A DNA stretch of 64,000 bases from NCBI GenBank assembly GCA_037447655.1, contig JBBHKE010002887.1:310001-374000 (forward strand). The letters run 5' to 3'. Positions 63,291 through 64,000 of this stretch are shown here, piece by piece. This stretch comes from Zygnema cylindricum. Taxonomy: Eukaryota; Streptophyta; Zygnematophyceae; Zygnematales; Zygnemataceae. The translations under genes and the position numbers were made by a program. Position 1 is the first letter of the stretch, and each line of letters opens with the position of its first letter. Below the pieces are notes generated by a model. It made no database searches. It was given only the letters and a program-made list of their open reading frames with translations, and was not told where the DNA came from.

Positions 63291-64000
63291 TGACATTCTT
63301 GCAGGTAAAAATCAGACCGAAAAGGACTCGGCTGTGGAAACTCCAGTGACAACTCTACCCGAAGTGGAAGACGTGGTGGAAATTGATTCGGAATCAAGGG
63401 ATAGGGGAGAAGTCGAGTTTGTTCGAAAGAATCCACGAGAACCATCTATTCTGGCCTCACATTTTGAGGGGGGAAGGAGAAGTAGCAAAAGACTACAAGA
63501 AAAACAAATTAATAACAAGGTAACTAAACTATCTCATCAAGATGAACCTCAAACTTATGGAGAGGCGATGACTTGTCCAGAAAGAAACCGGTGGAGGACA
63601 GCAATCAATGAGGAGATGGCCTCAATTATGGCTGCTGATACTTGGGAGCTAGTGGATTGTCCACCTAACCGAAAATTAATCGGTTGTAAGTAGGTTTTCA
63701 AATTAAAACTGAACCCAGATAACACAATCGAGCGCTACAAGGCTCGATTAGTGGCAAAGGGATTTACACAAAAAGAGGGAATTGACTACGAGGAAACCTT
63801 TACCCTGGTGGTCAGATTTCCCTCCGTCCGCATACTTATCATGTTAGCAGCAGCGGAAGACATGGAAGTGCACCAGATGGACATCAAGACAGCCTTTTTG
63901 CATGGAGAATTGGAAGAGGAGATCTTCATGTGATAACCTGAAGGGTTTGTGGAGGAAGGAGAGGAGAGTAAGGTATGCCGGCTGATGAAATCTCTTTATG
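63291..64000 (+). pseudogene. Linker and RT N-terminus of W (to window edge)
   Basis: An acidic linker (ETPVTTLPEVEDVVEIDSESRD), HFEGGRRSSKRLQEKQ, MTCPERNRWRTAINEEMASIMAADTWELVDCPPN, a TGG-to-TAG stop at about 63691 (GCK-stop-VFKLKLNPDNT), YKARLVAKGFTQKEGIDYEETF, VHQMDIKTAFLHGELEEEIFM and a CGA-to-TGA stop at about 63931. It continues toward KSLYG at 64000. The YVDD site lies outside the window. Confidence 0.92.

Larger units (their letters stand above)
59955..64000 (+). mobile_element. Copia element W (family 2), runs off the right edge
   Basis: The 5' LTR is 59955-61010 (1056 bp), then primer-binding site, gag, protease, a TRIM insertion, a pre-integrase fused to the integrase C-terminus, and RT still open at the window end. 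It is inserted in the 5' LTR of V. It lacks the integrase catalytic core. Confidence 0.93.

Noticed and set aside
1-64000. CRISPR arrays, operons, prophage or bacterial features
   Set aside because: None seen. All direct repeats are LTRs or LTR-internal, and the coding content is retrotransposon pol/gag.

Overview
This window is plant intergenic DNA built almost entirely of nested Ty1/copia (Pseudoviridae-type) LTR retrotransposons. The assignment to a plant rests on three things. The primer-binding sites match the anticodon arm of plant initiator tRNA-Met as I recall it. There is a PIF/Harbinger transposase relic of plant type. The nested-LTR architecture is typical of gene-poor regions of large plant genomes. 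I cannot name the species, and I recognise no host gene.

Layout. A (+) copia fragment P (1-1544) runs into a second, same-family (+) element Q (1545-14189). Q is split by a complete (-) element R (2147-8500, perfect 5-bp target duplication ACTCA) and by a truncated (-) element S (9791-11341). P/Q is followed by a (-) element E (14190-18163) that lies inside a (+) element D (18164-19057 and 37165-38683). D carries a four-deep nest. Element C (+, 19058-37164) sits in the RNase H region of D. Element B1 (-, 23789-36125) sits in the RNase H of C (target duplication AGAGT). Element A1 (-, 29195-35605) sits in the 5' LTR of B1 (target duplication CTTTC). LTR divergence falls inward: about 6% in the part of C I compared, 2-3% in B1, 7 substitutions in 1034 bp in A1. 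A1 keeps one open 1449-codon polyprotein and is the only element here that looks capable of coding for its own movement.

Right of D lie a frameshifted PIF/Harbinger transposase relic (38762-39370), unassigned AT-rich DNA, a head-to-head pair of LTR-like sequences forming a roughly 1-kb inverted repeat (39943-42030), a decayed full-length (+) element T (42039-48384), about 1 kb of unassigned AT-rich DNA, an LTR fragment Y, element B2 (-, 49720-55484), element U (-), element V (-), and element W (+), which runs off the right edge. W carries a 515-bp TRIM (62243-62757) whose two 229-bp LTRs each hold a 71-nt tRNA-like cloverleaf.

How the parts work. Each copia element encodes gag with a CCHC knuckle, protease, integrase, reverse transcriptase and RNase H as one polyprotein. 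The most unusual shared feature is at the 5' end. In at least three families the LTR runs into the gag reading frame, and the minus-strand primer site is complementary to nucleotides 25-39 of initiator tRNA-Met (half-tRNA priming, as in Drosophila copia). The AUG that pairs with the CAU anticodon is in frame with gag. The LTRs also share TATA boxes, GTAC-rich palindromes and an antisense tRNA-like segment.
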